Shown: piece after piece, positions 40,925-49,628 of the stretch
Numbering within the stretch: position 1 is the stretch's first letter
Layout: each line of letters begins with the position of its first letter
Origin: Lentzea atacamensis
Lineage (GTDB): Bacteria > Actinomycetota > Actinomycetes > Mycobacteriales > Pseudonocardiaceae
Reading direction: 5' to 3'
Length of the DNA stretch: 64,000 bases
Assembly: GCF_003269295.1 (NCBI RefSeq)
Contig: NZ_QLTT01000004.1
Location: 682,001-746,000 of the forward strand
The notes under the pieces: generated by a model
Told to the model about the DNA's origin: nothing
Database searches by the model: none
What the model saw: only the letters and a program-made list of their open reading frames with translations
Program-made: the position numbers and the translations under genes

Positions 40925-42031
40925 ATGAGACTCACCCTGCGCGGCACCGGAACCGCGGTGCTGGGCCTGCTGATGCTCGGCGTCGGACTCTGGTGGCGTT
41001 ACGCGGGCATGGCGGCGTTCGGCCTGGCGCTGACCGCTCTGGTGGTCGCGTCCGCGGTCTCGGTGCTGGTCGCCTCGCCGCTGACCGTGTCGCGAACCGT
41101 CCGCCCGCGTACCGTGCCCCGGCTGGCGCGGTGCGGCGGGCGGCTGGAGCTGTCGGCCACGGGCCGGTGGCCGGTGGCGCTCGACGCCGTGGACATGGTG
41201 GCGGGTTCACCTGCCGCGGTGGACGTGCCGCTGCTCAAGCCGGGCGTGGTGGAGGCGGTCGACTACACGATCCCGACCGAGCGGCGCGGCGTGTTCGACG
41301 TCGGGCCGTTGACGTTGCGGCGCAAGGGACTGGCGGGTCTGGCCCAGGCACGAACCGTGCTCGGCGAGGTGGTGCAGGTGCGGGTCGTGCCGCGCGTGCT
41401 GCCGGTGCGCGGGCTGCCCTCCGGTGCGCGGCGAGGCCAGGTGGGCGCCGACGAACGCGTTGAGCGCGGCGGCACGGACCTGGTGGGCCTGCGGGAGTAC
41501 GTGCCGGGCGACGACCTGCGCCGCCTGCACTGGGCGACCTCGGCACGCACCGGCACGCTGATGATCCGTGAGGACGCCGACCCGGCGCGCCCGCACCTGG
41601 CCGTGTTGCTGGACGACAACTCCTCGTCGTACGAGGACGAGCAGCGCTTCGAGGAGGCGGTCGAAGTGGCGGCGTCCCTGATCACCTCGGCGCTGGACCA
41701 GGGCCATCCGGTGCGGCTGATGACGTCGTCCGGCGACACCGACCTCGAGGAGACGCAGGACTCGGCGCCGATCCTGGCCGCCCTGGCAGACCTGGAGCTG
41801 CGCGACGTAGACGCGCGCCCGACGGTTCCGGTGCGCGACCTCGACGTGGTGGCCGTGATCAGCGGAACCGCCGTGCCCGCGCTGGTGCTGGAGGCGGGGC
41901 GGGCCGCGTTCGGCACCGTGCTCGTGGTGGACGAGAAGCGTCCTGTGGGGGCGGCGGGGTCGGTGCTGGTGATCAGCGGGGCGCGGGCCGAGGACCTGGT
42001 CGACTCGTGGAACGCGGTGGTGGCCCGGTGA
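40925..42031 (+). CDS. DUF58 domain protein
   Basis: 368 residues. Two N-terminal helices (GTAVLGLLMLGVGLWWRYAG and FGLALTALVVASAVSVLVAS) are followed by a beta domain and the DUF58 core: GTDLVGLREYVPGDDLRRLHW with ATSARTGTLMIRE, then a VWA-like segment LAVLLDDNSSSYEDEQRFEE. DUF58 proteins pair with MoxR ATPases and TgpA-like transglutaminases. The final residues VDSWNAVVAR and the GTGA junction to the next gene form unit 1 of an 80-bp tandem array. Confidence 0.92.
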   Translation: MRLTLRGTGTAVLGLLMLGVGLWWRYAGMAAFGLALTALVVASAVSVLVASPLTVSRTVRPRTVPRLARCGGRLELSATGRWPVALDAVDMVAGSPAAVDVPLLKPGVVEAVDYTIPTERRGVFDVGPLTLRRKGLAGLAQARTVLGEVVQVRVVPRVLPVRGLPSGARRGQVGADERVERGGTDLVGLREYVPGDDLRRLHWATSARTGTLMIREDADPARPHLAVLLDDNSSSYEDEQRFEEAVEVAASLITSALDQGHPVRLMTSSGDTDLEETQDSAPILAALADLELRDVDARPTVPVRDLDVVAVISGTAVPALVLEAGRAAFGTVLVVDEKRPVGAAGSVLVISGARAEDLVDSWNAVVAR

Positions 42032-42108
42032 AGCGCGCGTGGGTGGCTGCCGGTTTGGCTGCCGGGCAGCGAGAGCCGGTGCGGGCGTGGAGCGTGGTGG
42101 TGGCGTGA
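42028..42108 (+). CDS. Mini-ORF 1 created by the junction repeat (26 codons)
   Basis: GTG overlaps the DUF58 stop as GTGA. It encodes MKRAWVAAGLAAGQREPVRA followed by WSVVVA and stops at 42106-42108, overlapping the next ATG as TGATG. The first half mirrors the TgpA start (KYAWVAAVLL) and the last half mirrors the DUF58 end (SWNAVVA). It is probably a by-product of the duplication, but translation is likely because it lies in a chain of coupled starts. Confidence 0.45.
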   Translation: MKRAWVAAGLAAGQREPVRAWSVVVA

Positions 42109-42191
42109 TGAAGCGCGTGTGGATGGCTCCTGGTCTGCTCGCCGAGCAGCGTGGGCCGAGGCGGGCCTGGAACGCGGTGGTGGCCTGGTGA
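42108..42191 (+). CDS. Mini-ORF 2 created by the junction repeat (27 codons)
   Basis: ATG shares a base with the stop of mini-ORF 1. It encodes MKRVWMAPGLLAEQRGPRRA followed by WNAVVAW and stops at 42189-42191, overlapping the GTG of the TgpA gene as GTGA. It is built like mini-ORF 1 and would pass ribosomes to the TgpA start. Confidence 0.45.
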   Translation: MKRVWMAPGLLAEQRGPRRAWNAVVAW

Positions 42192-44185
42192 AGTACGCGT
42201 GGGTTGCCGCTGTCCTCCTCGTCGCCTCGCTCCAGCTCGCGCAGGCGTGGGACGGCGCGTTTGTCTACTTCGGACTCGCCGCGTTCACCGGATTCCTCGC
42301 GCTGCTGCTGAAACGGCTCGTGCCGGCCGGGCTGGCGGCCCTCGGGGTCATGGTGCTCGCGATGGCGGGCGGGTTCTTCGCGGCCCGTGGCGCGTCGCCC
42401 GACCGCGACCCGGCCTGGGTGCTGCTCGACACCGTGCCCCGGTTGCTCACCGCCGCCCGTCCCGCGCCGGCCACGCCCGAGCTGCTGGTGCCGGGGCTGT
42501 TGCTGATCATCGGGGTCTCCACGGCGGCCGTGCTGTCGGTGGCCAGGCGGGGAACGGCGTTGTTCGTGCCCGCTTTGGGGGCGGCGGTGCTGTACGTGTC
42601 GGCGGCGCTGCTCACCACGGGCAGGGCGGACCGCTACGGCTTGGTCGCCTTGGTGCTGGTCGTGTTGCTCGCGCTGGGCTGGCTGGTCATCGACCGGCGC
42701 GGGCCCGTCGTGCCGCCCGCGGTGCTGGCGACGGCGTTGGCGGCCTTGACGTTGCTGACGGTCGTGTTGCCCACCAACGGTTTTGAGCCGCGCAAGCTCG
42801 TCACGCCGCCCGTCACCAACGTGGCCATCGCTAACCCGTTGCCGCAACTCGCTGCCTGGGCCGCGCAGGGGGACGCCGAGCTCTTCCGGATGCGCGGGCC
42901 CGAGGTGCCGGTGCGGCTGGTGACGCTCAGCCGGTACTCGGGGGCGTCGTGGGAGGCGGCTTCGACGTACGGGCCGCTCGGTGTGGTGGACGCGCCGGAT
43001 CTGCCCATGGGCAGGAAGTTCCAGGACGCGAGTGTCGATCTGCGGATCACCGGGCTGCAGGGCGAGTGGCTGCCCGGCGTGGGGAAGCCGCAGGCGGTGT
43101 CGGTGAGCAACGCGATGGTGGATCCCGACACGGGATCTCTGGTGGTCGCGGACGGTCTGCGGACGGGGCTGAGCTACACGGTGCGCGGTGTCGTCGAGAC
43201 GCCTTCCGACGCGGACCTCGCCGAGGCCGCGGTGCCCGTCGGCGCGACCCGGTACACGGCGTTGCCGCGGCTGCCGTTCACGCTGGCGGAGTACGCGCGG
43301 CAGGCGACGCAGAACGCCCGCACGCCGTACGAGAAGGCCGTGGCGCTGGAACAGGTCGTGCGGCTCAACCGGCGGCCGGACGCCGAGGCGCCGGTCGGGT
43401 CTTCCTACGCGCGGCTGGAGACGTTCCTGTTCGGTGCGGCCGGCGAGGCCGGGGCCGGGGCGGGGACGGCGGAGCAGTTCGCGTCGGCCTACGCGGTGCT
43501 GGCGCGGGCGGTCGGGCTGCCGACGCGGGTGGTGGTCGGGTTCCAGCCGGTACCGGAGCAGGACGGCGAACGGATCGTGCGGGCCGCGGACGCCACCGCC
43601 TGGCCGGAGGTGTACTTCAGCGGATGGGGCTGGGTGGCGTTCGATCCCGTGTCCGGCAACGGAAGCGGGCCCAGCGCCGCGTCCAAGCGTGAGGTGCTGA
43701 ACCGGCTCGCGTCCACGACCGCCAAGCCCACGCCGACGTCGCTGCCGTCGGTGCCGCCGCTGGTGCAGCCGACCGCGGTGCAGCCGGACGTGGTTGCCGC
43801 TCCCGAGGCGCCGAAGGGGTTCCCGTTCTGGGCGTTCGCGCCGGTGCTGCTGCTGGTCGCGCTGTACGTGGCGCGGACTTCGCGCCGGCTGCGACTGCGG
43901 GCGGCCGGGCCGGTGGGGGCGTGGCACGAGGTGCTGGACTCGTTGCAGCTGGCGGGCTTGAGGCCGAAAGCCAGCCGCACCGTGCCGGATGTGGGACGGG
44001 AGTGGGGCGAGGCCGGGGTGAGGCTGGCCGCGATGGTGGACCAGGCCGCGTTCGCACCACAGCCGCCGCGGCAGGAGGACAGCTGGCGGCTGGCCCGGCA
44101 GGTGCGGAAGGCGGTGCGGCGCAAGGCTTCCTGGTGGCGCAAGGCGGTGTGGGCGATCGACCCGCGGCCGTTGTTCCGCCGTTAG
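42188..44185 (+). CDS. TgpA-like membrane protein with degenerate transglutaminase domain
   Basis: 665 residues from the GTG at 42188. N-terminal helices (about 1-200) match the TgpA/DUF3488 membrane region. The transglutaminase-like domain lies at about 290-500. Family enzymes have a GxCEQFA nucleophile motif and a DAHAWPEVYF motif; here they read GTAEQFASAYAVLARAVGLP (Cys to Ala428) and DATAWPEVYFSGWGWVAFDP (His to Thr470), so only the Asp of the triad remains. Another helix (FWAFAPVLLLVALYVAR-like) precedes a basic cytoplasmic C-terminus. It likely works structurally with the MoxR/DUF58 pair. Its stop overlaps the convergent kinase stop. Confidence 0.9.
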   Translation: MKYAWVAAVLLVASLQLAQAWDGAFVYFGLAAFTGFLALLLKRLVPAGLAALGVMVLAMAGGFFAARGASPDRDPAWVLLDTVPRLLTAARPAPATPELLVPGLLLIIGVSTAAVLSVARRGTALFVPALGAAVLYVSAALLTTGRADRYGLVALVLVVLLALGWLVIDRRGPVVPPAVLATALAALTLLTVVLPTNGFEPRKLVTPPVTNVAIANPLPQLAAWAAQGDAELFRMRGPEVPVRLVTLSRYSGASWEAASTYGPLGVVDAPDLPMGRKFQDASVDLRITGLQGEWLPGVGKPQAVSVSNAMVDPDTGSLVVADGLRTGLSYTVRGVVETPSDADLAEAAVPVGATRYTALPRLPFTLAEYARQATQNARTPYEKAVALEQVVRLNRRPDAEAPVGSSYARLETFLFGAAGEAGAGAGTAEQFASAYAVLARAVGLPTRVVVGFQPVPEQDGERIVRAADATAWPEVYFSGWGWVAFDPVSGNGSGPSAASKREVLNRLASTTAKPTPTSLPSVPPLVQPTAVQPDVVAAPEAPKGFPFWAFAPVLLLVALYVARTSRRLRLRAAGPVGAWHEVLDSLQLAGLRPKASRTVPDVGREWGEAGVRLAAMVDQAAFAPQPPRQEDSWRLARQVRKAVRRKASWWRKAVWAIDPRPLFRR

Positions 44186-45789
44186 TTCCTGGCCGCGCAG
44201 ACCTTGGCCGAAGCGCCTCGTTCGCCGTTGTAGCCGAAGGCCGCGATCTGGAAGCAACGGCGGATGCCGCCGCCGTCCTCGATGACGTACTTGGTGCCGC
44301 CGCCGGTCACCCTGGTCACGGCCTGCGGCTTGGCGCCGGTCACGTCGATCACCACGAACTCGGCCTGACCGCCGCTCGGGTCCGACCACTCCAGCTCGAT
44401 CGCCTTGCCCTGGTACTCGGCGCGTTTGAGGACGGGCACGAACTTCGGGTCGGCGTTCGGGGGCGAGCCCGCGGCGGTGGACTCCGAGGTCGGCACCGGG
44501 AGCGTCGTGGACACCAGCGTCCGTGTCTGCCGGTCGTCGGGGCGACTGAGGAGCAGCCCAGCGAGGACACCACCGGTCACCGCCACCACGGCCAGCAGCG
44601 CCAGGACGCCGGAACGCTTGCCCTTGCGGACCGGGGCGGTCATCGGTTCGGCCGGGGGCACGTCGAGCGTCGGCAGCACGGCCACCTGCCGGGGTGGCGG
44701 TGGCGCGACCAGGTCCTGCTGACGGTAGGTCAGGTCGGCGAGCCTGCCCTGCCACGAGTCGTCCGGTTCTTCTTCCGGCTCCTCGGCGGGCTTGTCGTCC
44801 TCGATCTTCGGGCGCGGGCCGAAGCCGGGGGCCTCGGTCGGGCCGTCCGGGAAGACCGTGGTGCGCTCGCCGAGCATGATCGTCGAGTCGGGGTCCACAA
44901 TGGACACTGACGGCGCGGTCGACACGCCCGCGCTCACGGCCATCAGCGCGTCGCGCAGTTCCAGCGCGGAGGTGAAGCGTTCTGCGCGGTCCTTGCGCAG
45001 GCAGCGGCTGATCACGGCGACCAGCGACGCCGGCACGTCGAAGCGGGTCAGCGAGCGGGGCTCGGCGCTGCTGACGCGGCCGACGTAGGACAGGAGCGTG
45101 TCCTCGTCCGGGTTGTCGGAGGCGAACGGCGGCTTGCCCTCCAGCAGCGTGAAGAGGGTCGAGCCGAGCGACCAGACGTCGTCGGCGAACGACGGGGTGC
45201 CGCCCTCCAGCATCTGCGGCGCCGCGTGGCGGTAGCTCACCATCTGCAGCGAGGCCGAGTGACCCGCGTCGGTGCCGCGGGCGATGCCGAAGTCGGCCAG
45301 GACGTAGGAGGTGGGCAGCACGAGGACGTTCTGCGGCTTCACGTCGCGGTGCAGGATGCCCTGGCCGTGCGCGAACGCCAGCGCGTCGGCGACCGCGATG
45401 CCGGCGGCGACGACGTCCGGCACGGGCAACGGGCCCATGGCGCGCAAACGGTCGTGCAGCGAGCCGCGTTCGTAGTACTCCATGACGATGCACGGGCGGC
45501 CGTCCGGAAGCGTGCCCGTGTCCAGCACCGTCACGATGTGCGGGTGCTGGCGGCCGAGCTCGACGGTGATCGCCAGCTCGCGGCGGAAACGGGTCAGCGT
45601 CGCGGGATCGGTCACCTGCAGAACCTTGACGGCGACGTCGCGGCCCAGGCCGTCCTGGCGGGCCCGGTAGATCGTGCCCTCGCCACCCTGCGCGATCACG
45701 CGGAAACCGCTGTAGCCGGGTAACGCGATCTCGGGTGCCGCCGCGGCACCCGCGGCGGGCGCCCACGCCATCAGATCGTCTTCCACCAA
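44182..45789 (-). CDS. Membrane Ser/Thr protein kinase with extracellular Fn3-like domain
   Basis: 535 residues. The kinase domain (about 25-285) has a glycine loop AQGGEGTIYRA, VAVK Lys55, catalytic HRDVKPQN (Asp149), DFG at 166-168 and DVWSLGSTLFTLLEGKPPF. A charged juxtamembrane region leads to one helix (394-414). The outer 120 residues end in an Fn3-like beta domain (FVPVLKRAEYQGKAIELEWS, FQIAAFGYNGERG) with a Cys pair. It is a Hanks-type sensor kinase facing the MoxR/DUF58/TgpA operon. The shared domain type suggests they serve the same envelope process. The start is the GTG at 45789; the ATG at 45771 is possible. Confidence 0.92.
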   Translation of the reverse strand: MVEDDLMAWAPAAGAAAAPEIALPGYSGFRVIAQGGEGTIYRARQDGLGRDVAVKVLQVTDPATLTRFRRELAITVELGRQHPHIVTVLDTGTLPDGRPCIVMEYYERGSLHDRLRAMGPLPVPDVVAAGIAVADALAFAHGQGILHRDVKPQNVLVLPTSYVLADFGIARGTDAGHSASLQMVSYRHAAPQMLEGGTPSFADDVWSLGSTLFTLLEGKPPFASDNPDEDTLLSYVGRVSSAEPRSLTRFDVPASLVAVISRCLRKDRAERFTSALELRDALMAVSAGVSTAPSVSIVDPDSTIMLGERTTVFPDGPTEAPGFGPRPKIEDDKPAEEPEEEPDDSWQGRLADLTYRQQDLVAPPPPRQVAVLPTLDVPPAEPMTAPVRKGKRSGVLALLAVVAVTGGVLAGLLLSRPDDRQTRTLVSTTLPVPTSESTAAGSPPNADPKFVPVLKRAEYQGKAIELEWSDPSGGQAEFVVIDVTGAKPQAVTRVTGGGTKYVIEDGGGIRRCFQIAAFGYNGERGASAKVCAARN

Positions 45790-45848
45790 CGAATCCTATC
45801 CCGCTGCGGCCGGCTCACCCCGACGTTCGGCGTCACCGCGGAAAGGGT

Positions 45849-46490
45849 TCAGTCGCGAACCACGTTCACCTGGAATCCCAGCGACTGCAGCATTCCCGTC
45901 AGCATCACGCGGGTGTTGTCCTGCGCGCGCTTGCGCAGCTCCGACTGCTTCGCCGCCTCCGACAGCTTGGCCTCGGCCGCGACGTAGAACCGTTGCTGGT
46001 CAGGGGGTCCCGCCAGGGCCTGCAGATCGTTGATCAGGCCGCGTTGCTGGCTGAAGACGTACGAGCGGTCGTGGTGGAGGTTCGGTTTGTCCAGTTGCGC
46101 CTCCGGCAGGCGGATCTCGACGGTCTTGCCGTCCGGCGACACGACCAGCCCGTCGTCCTTCAAACTGCCGAGGTCGACGTAGGCGTTGACCGACCCGGCG
46201 GCGACGAACAGCGTTCGTTCGCCGGCGAGTGCGGCGGGCACCCACTTCACGTCGTGCTCGATGTCCAGCACGACCTGGAACTCGCCGGAGGCGGCGTGGT
46301 ACTGGCTGAGGTCCCGCACCGACTTGAGCACCGCGGGCTGGCTGCGGTCGATGGAGTCACCGGAGGGCTTCCACTGCCCGAAGACGTACAACGCCGCGCC
46401 GAGGATGATGAAGACGGCAACGACCAGAGCTCCACGCGTCACCCAGCGCCTGTCCACCGCGTTGGAGTACCCGTGAGGTGATGCGCTCAC
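45849..46490 (-). CDS. DUF4230 membrane-anchored protein
   Basis: 213 residues. One N-terminal helix (RGALVVAVFIILGAALYVFG) and an outer domain matching DUF4230: LKSVRDLSQYHAASGEFQVV, DIEHDVKWVPAALAGERTLF, VNAYVDLGSLKDDGLVVSPD, VEIRLPEAQLDKPNLHHDRS. A C-terminal amphipathic helix and strand (RVMLTGMLQSLGFQVNVV) close it. DUF4230 proteins are common surface or periplasmic proteins of unknown activity. It lies 59 bp upstream of the kinase gene on the same strand and may be cotranscribed with it. Confidence 0.85.
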   Translation of the reverse strand: MSASPHGYSNAVDRRWVTRGALVVAVFIILGAALYVFGQWKPSGDSIDRSQPAVLKSVRDLSQYHAASGEFQVVLDIEHDVKWVPAALAGERTLFVAAGSVNAYVDLGSLKDDGLVVSPDGKTVEIRLPEAQLDKPNLHHDRSYVFSQQRGLINDLQALAGPPDQQRFYVAAEAKLSEAAKQSELRKRAQDNTRVMLTGMLQSLGFQVNVVRD

Positions 46491-46586
46491 ACGATGCGTA
46501 TGGGCTAATCGACCCGTGCGGAATCAGTCACGTGTCCATCTGGTTGGCTTTGGACGAGACTGAAACGACGGTTTTGGAGGCTTGCG

Positions 46587-47477
46587 GTGCTGGACCCGGA
46601 GAACCTGTACGAGGTGGACTCGGAGGTGCCAGACCTGACGGGTGCTGTGCTGCTGCATCACTTCGAGGGCTTCATGGACGCCGGTGCCGCGGGCCGCCTG
46701 CTCGCCGAGCACCTGCTCGAGACGCTCGAGAGCCGTGTCGTCGCCCGCTTCGACGCCGACAGCCTGATCGACTACCGGTCCCGCCGGCCGCTGATGACCT
46801 ACGCGACCGACCACTGGGAGGACTACGCCACCCCCGAGCTGGTCGTGCACCTGCTGTGGGACAGCGCAGGTCACCCGTTCCTGCTGCTCACGGGCCCGGA
46901 GCCGGACCGGAGCTGGGAGGCGTTCGTGCTCGCCGTGCGGTCGCTGATCGACCGCTGGGGCGTGCGCCTGACCGTCGGTTTCCACGGCATCCCGATGGGC
47001 GTGCCGCACACGCGTCCGCTGAACGTCATCGGCCACGCGACCAGGCCCGAGCTCGTGTCGGAGTACCAGCCGTTCTTCAACCGGGTGCAGGTGCCGGGCA
47101 ACGTGTCCGGCCTGCTGGAGTTCCGTCTCGGCCAGGCGGGCCACGACGCGCTGGGCTTCGCCGCCCAGGTGCCGCACTACCTCGCGCAGTCGCAGTACCC
47201 GACCGCGGCCGTGACGCTGCTGGACGCCGTCGCGCGGGCGACGGGCCTCGCGTTGCCGATCGGGTCGCTGATCGACGCGGCCCAGGCCGCGGACGCCGAG
47301 ATCCACCGGCAGGTGGCGGAGTCGGAAGAGGTCGCCCAGGTGGTGGAAGCGCTCGAGCGGCAGTACGACGCTTTCATCCAGACTGTCGGGAACACCGACC
47401 TCCCCAGCGCGGACGAACTGGGGGCCGAGTTCGAGCGGTTCCTGGCCGAGCAGCAGCGTCCGCCGGACCACCTGTAG
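46587..47477 (+). CDS. PAC2-family (proteasome assembly chaperone-like) protein
   Basis: 296 residues from the GTG at 46587, with GGAGG 6 bp upstream. The PAC2 fold shows LLHHFEGFMDAGAAGRLLAE, RRPLMTYATDHWEDYATPEL, FLLLTGPEPDRSWEAFV and a long helical C-terminus. In actinobacteria, which have proteasomes, PAC2 proteins are conserved and presumed to aid protein-complex assembly; the role is unproven. It is followed after 9 bp by the MmcQ/YjbR gene. Confidence 0.9.
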   Translation: MLDPENLYEVDSEVPDLTGAVLLHHFEGFMDAGAAGRLLAEHLLETLESRVVARFDADSLIDYRSRRPLMTYATDHWEDYATPELVVHLLWDSAGHPFLLLTGPEPDRSWEAFVLAVRSLIDRWGVRLTVGFHGIPMGVPHTRPLNVIGHATRPELVSEYQPFFNRVQVPGNVSGLLEFRLGQAGHDALGFAAQVPHYLAQSQYPTAAVTLLDAVARATGLALPIGSLIDAAQAADAEIHRQVAESEEVAQVVEALERQYDAFIQTVGNTDLPSADELGAEFERFLAEQQRPPDHL

Positions 47478-47486
47478 GAGCCTGAG

Positions 47487-47846
47487 ATGGCCACCTGGAA
47501 CGACGTGCGCCGGATCGCCACCTCCATGCCCGACGTGACGGAGCGGGTGCGGGAGGGCGTCGTCGACTGGAGGGTCAAGGACAAGCTGTTCGTGTGGGAA
47601 CGCCCGCTGCGCAAAACGGACATCGCCGCGCTGGGCGCGTCGGCGCCGTCCGGGCCGATCCTCGCCGCCAGGGTGCCGGACCTGGGCGCGAAGGAGGCGC
47701 TGCTGGCCTCCGACGGCACGGTCTACTTCACGACACCGCACTTCCACGGATATCCGGCGATCCTGGTGCGGCTGGAGCACATCGAGGTGGGGGAGCTGGA
47801 AGAGCTGATCGTCGAGGCCTGGCACGCGCGGGCGAGGCGCCGCTAG
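47487..47846 (+). CDS. MmcQ/YjbR family protein
   Basis: 119 residues, ATG after AGGAG. The MmcQ/YjbR (cyclophilin-like double-wing) family signature is seen in RRIATSMPDVTERVREGVVD, VWERPLRKTD, LLASDGTVYFTTPHFHGYPA and LEELIVEAWHARA. DNA binding has been proposed for the family. The final TAG overlaps the next start by 1 nt (TAGTG). Confidence 0.87.
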   Translation: MATWNDVRRIATSMPDVTERVREGVVDWRVKDKLFVWERPLRKTDIAALGASAPSGPILAARVPDLGAKEALLASDGTVYFTTPHFHGYPAILVRLEHIEVGELEELIVEAWHARARRR

Positions 47847-48367
47847 TGGAGTTCTTCTGCTACCACCGGGATCGGCCCGGTTCGTTGCCGCTGCGCGAGA
47901 AGCTGACCGAGGAGCACTGGTCCTACATGGACCGGTTCGAGCTGATCGCCCGCGGCCCCACCTTCACCGGTGACGTGCTGACGGGCAGCGTGCACATCGT
48001 CGACGTGGCGTCTCCGGTTGAGGCCCGTGCGTTCGCGTTCGACGAGCCGAACTACCAGGCCGGCGCCTACCGCGACGTGCTCGTGCGCAGATGGCGCAAC
48101 GTCCTGGGACGAACCATGTGGGACTTTCCCGGAGGCGGGGAAGGCGGCGGCCACCTGGTGCTCGGGTTCGGGTCGGGTGAGCCCGTGGACCTCGCCCCGG
48201 CGCGTGCGGAGAGCCTGATCGCGTACGGGCCGTTGCTGTCCGACGACGGCACGGCGTGGCTCGGTACGGCGGCGCTGGTCAGGTCCGCGGATCCGGCCGC
48301 GGTGCTCACCGTCGAACGGTATGCCGCCGTCGAGGTGCACGAGTGGGAGTTCGGCGGCCGCCGCTAG
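47846..48367 (+). CDS. YCII-related protein
   Basis: 173 residues from the GTG at 47846, coupled by TAGTG to the previous gene. The YCII-like N-terminal part reads VEFFCYHRDRPGSLPLREKL, EEHWSYMDRF, ARGPTFTGDVLTGSVHIVDV and ARAFAFDEPNYQAGAYRDVL, the family's His-Asp/Asp pattern. A C-terminal extension with LVRRWRNVLGRTMWDFPG follows. These small proteins may be lactone- or muconolactone-isomerase-like but no activity is established here. The stop overlaps the folA stop (CTAG). Confidence 0.85.
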   Translation: MEFFCYHRDRPGSLPLREKLTEEHWSYMDRFELIARGPTFTGDVLTGSVHIVDVASPVEARAFAFDEPNYQAGAYRDVLVRRWRNVLGRTMWDFPGGGEGGGHLVLGFGSGEPVDLAPARAESLIAYGPLLSDDGTAWLGTAALVRSADPAAVLTVERYAAVEVHEWEFGGRR

Positions 48368-48819
48368 TAGCTGACGAACCGGTAGTGCAGCCCTGACCTG
48401 GACTCCTGCCACGCACCGACCGTCTTCGGCTCGCGGTCGATCTTCGGCGCGTACGTGTCGCCCTCGAAGTTCTCGCGGATCTCGGTCACCTCGAGGCGGT
48501 CAGCGAACGGCAGCGTGGCCGCGTAGACCGCCGAGCCGCCCATCACCCACAGGTCGCCGGTGACGTCCGCGAGCGCCTTCTCCAGGCTGCCGAACGTCTC
48601 GGCGCCCTCCTGCGGGGTGCGCGACAGCACCAGGTTGCGGCGGCCGGGCAGCGGGCGGAAGCGCGGCGGCAGCGACTCCCAGGTGCGGCGGCCCATCAGG
48701 ACGGCCGAGCCCGCGGTGATCTCGCGGAAGTGCTTCATGTCCTCGGGGATGTGCCACGGGATGGCGTTGTCGCGGCCGATGACGCCGTTGGCCGCCTGGG
48801 CCCAGATCAGGCCGATCAC
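48364..48819 (-). CDS. folA: Dihydrofolate reductase
   Basis: 151 residues from a GTG overlapping the thyA stop (GTGA). Standard DHFR motifs are visible: [34 protein letters not shown] (catalytic Asp/Glu region, here Glu), [48 protein letters not shown]. It regenerates tetrahydrofolate after ThyA action, so the coupled order thyA-folA is functionally natural. Confidence 0.95.
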   Translation of the reverse strand: MIGLIWAQAANGVIGRDNAIPWHIPEDMKHFREITAGSAVLMGRRTWESLPPRFRPLPGRRNLVLSRTPQEGAETFGSLEKALADVTGDLWVMGGSAVYAATLPFADRLEVTEIRENFEGDTYAPKIDREPKTVGAWQESRSGLHYRFVSY

Positions 48820-49613
48820 ACCGCCACCGGGGCCTTGATGCCGGGGTGCGGGTCGTAGCCGGAGATCGTGAAGTGCTCGTAGGTGTAGTCGAAGAGGCTG
48901 TCGGCCGGCGCGAGCGTCAGCGCCGGGAACGGCCGGGCCTCGCGGCTCAGCTGCAGCTCGACCTGCTCCACGTGGTTGTCGTAGATGTGGCAGTCGCCGC
49001 CGGTCCAGATGAAGTCGCCGACGCCGAGACCGGTCTGGGCGGCGATCATGTGCGTCAGCAGGGCGTACGACGCGATGTTGAACGGCACGCCGAGGAACAG
49101 GTCCGCGCTGCGCTGGTAGAGCTGGCACGACAGCTTGCCGTCGGCCACGTAGAACTGGAAGAACGCGTGGCACGGGGGCAGCGCCATCTGCGCGATCTCG
49201 CCGACGTTCCAGGCGGACACGATGATCCGCCGGGAGTCGGGGTTCTCCCGCAACGTGCGCAGCACCTCGGCGATCTGGTCGACGTGGCCGCCGTCCGGGG
49301 TCGGCCACGAGCGCCACTGCACGCCGTAGACCGGGCCGAGCTCACCGTCAGGGGAGGCCCACTCGTCCCAGATCGTCACGCCGTGGTCCTGGAGCCACTT
49401 CACGTTGCTGTCGCCGCGCAGGAACCACAGCAGCTCGTAGGCGATCGACTTGAAGTGCACCTTCTTGGTGGTGATCAGCGGGAAGCCCGCCGCGAGCGGG
49501 TAGCGCAGCTGATGGCCGAAGATCGACCGCGTGCCGGTGCCGGTGCGGTCTTCCTTGCGCACGCCCTCTTTCAGGACGTGCAGGAGGAGGTCTTCGTACT
49601 GCGTGTCGGCCAT
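48816..49613 (-). CDS. thyA: Thymidylate synthase (ThyA)
   Basis: 265 residues, the length of the E. coli enzyme. Key motifs: [39 protein letters not shown], catalytic Cys148 in [32 protein letters not shown] and the C-terminal GIKAPVAV. It methylates dUMP using methylene-THF. First gene of a coupled thyA-folA pair. Many actinomycetes also carry ThyX, so this may not be the sole enzyme. Confidence 0.96.
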   Translation of the reverse strand: MADTQYEDLLLHVLKEGVRKEDRTGTGTRSIFGHQLRYPLAAGFPLITTKKVHFKSIAYELLWFLRGDSNVKWLQDHGVTIWDEWASPDGELGPVYGVQWRSWPTPDGGHVDQIAEVLRTLRENPDSRRIIVSAWNVGEIAQMALPPCHAFFQFYVADGKLSCQLYQRSADLFLGVPFNIASYALLTHMIAAQTGLGVGDFIWTGGDCHIYDNHVEQVELQLSREARPFPALTLAPADSLFDYTYEHFTISGYDPHPGIKAPVAV

Positions 49614-49628
49614 ACGGGTGAGCCTAAT

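Larger units (their letters stand above)
42008..42211 (+). repeat. 80-bp tandem repeat at the DUF58/TgpA gene junction
   Basis: Units begin at 42008, 42088 and 42168 (the last one incomplete), with exactly 80-bp period. Each opens TGG-A-xC-G with GTGGTGGC, then a stop-start element (GTGAAG or GTGATGAAG) and a GCGTGGGTGGCTGCC-like head. Each unit therefore carries the DUF58 tail codons and the TgpA head codons, so the gene boundary itself was copied. Because 80 is not a multiple of 3, the frame shifts at each copy and separate mini-ORFs result. Confidence 0.9.

Noticed and set aside
41207..45766. A continuous 1519-codon open frame on the minus strand
   Set aside because: It runs antisense through DUF58 and TgpA and out of frame through the kinase gene. 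Its composition is low-complexity Arg/Pro/Gly/His with no domain. Long open shadow frames are expected at this GC content.
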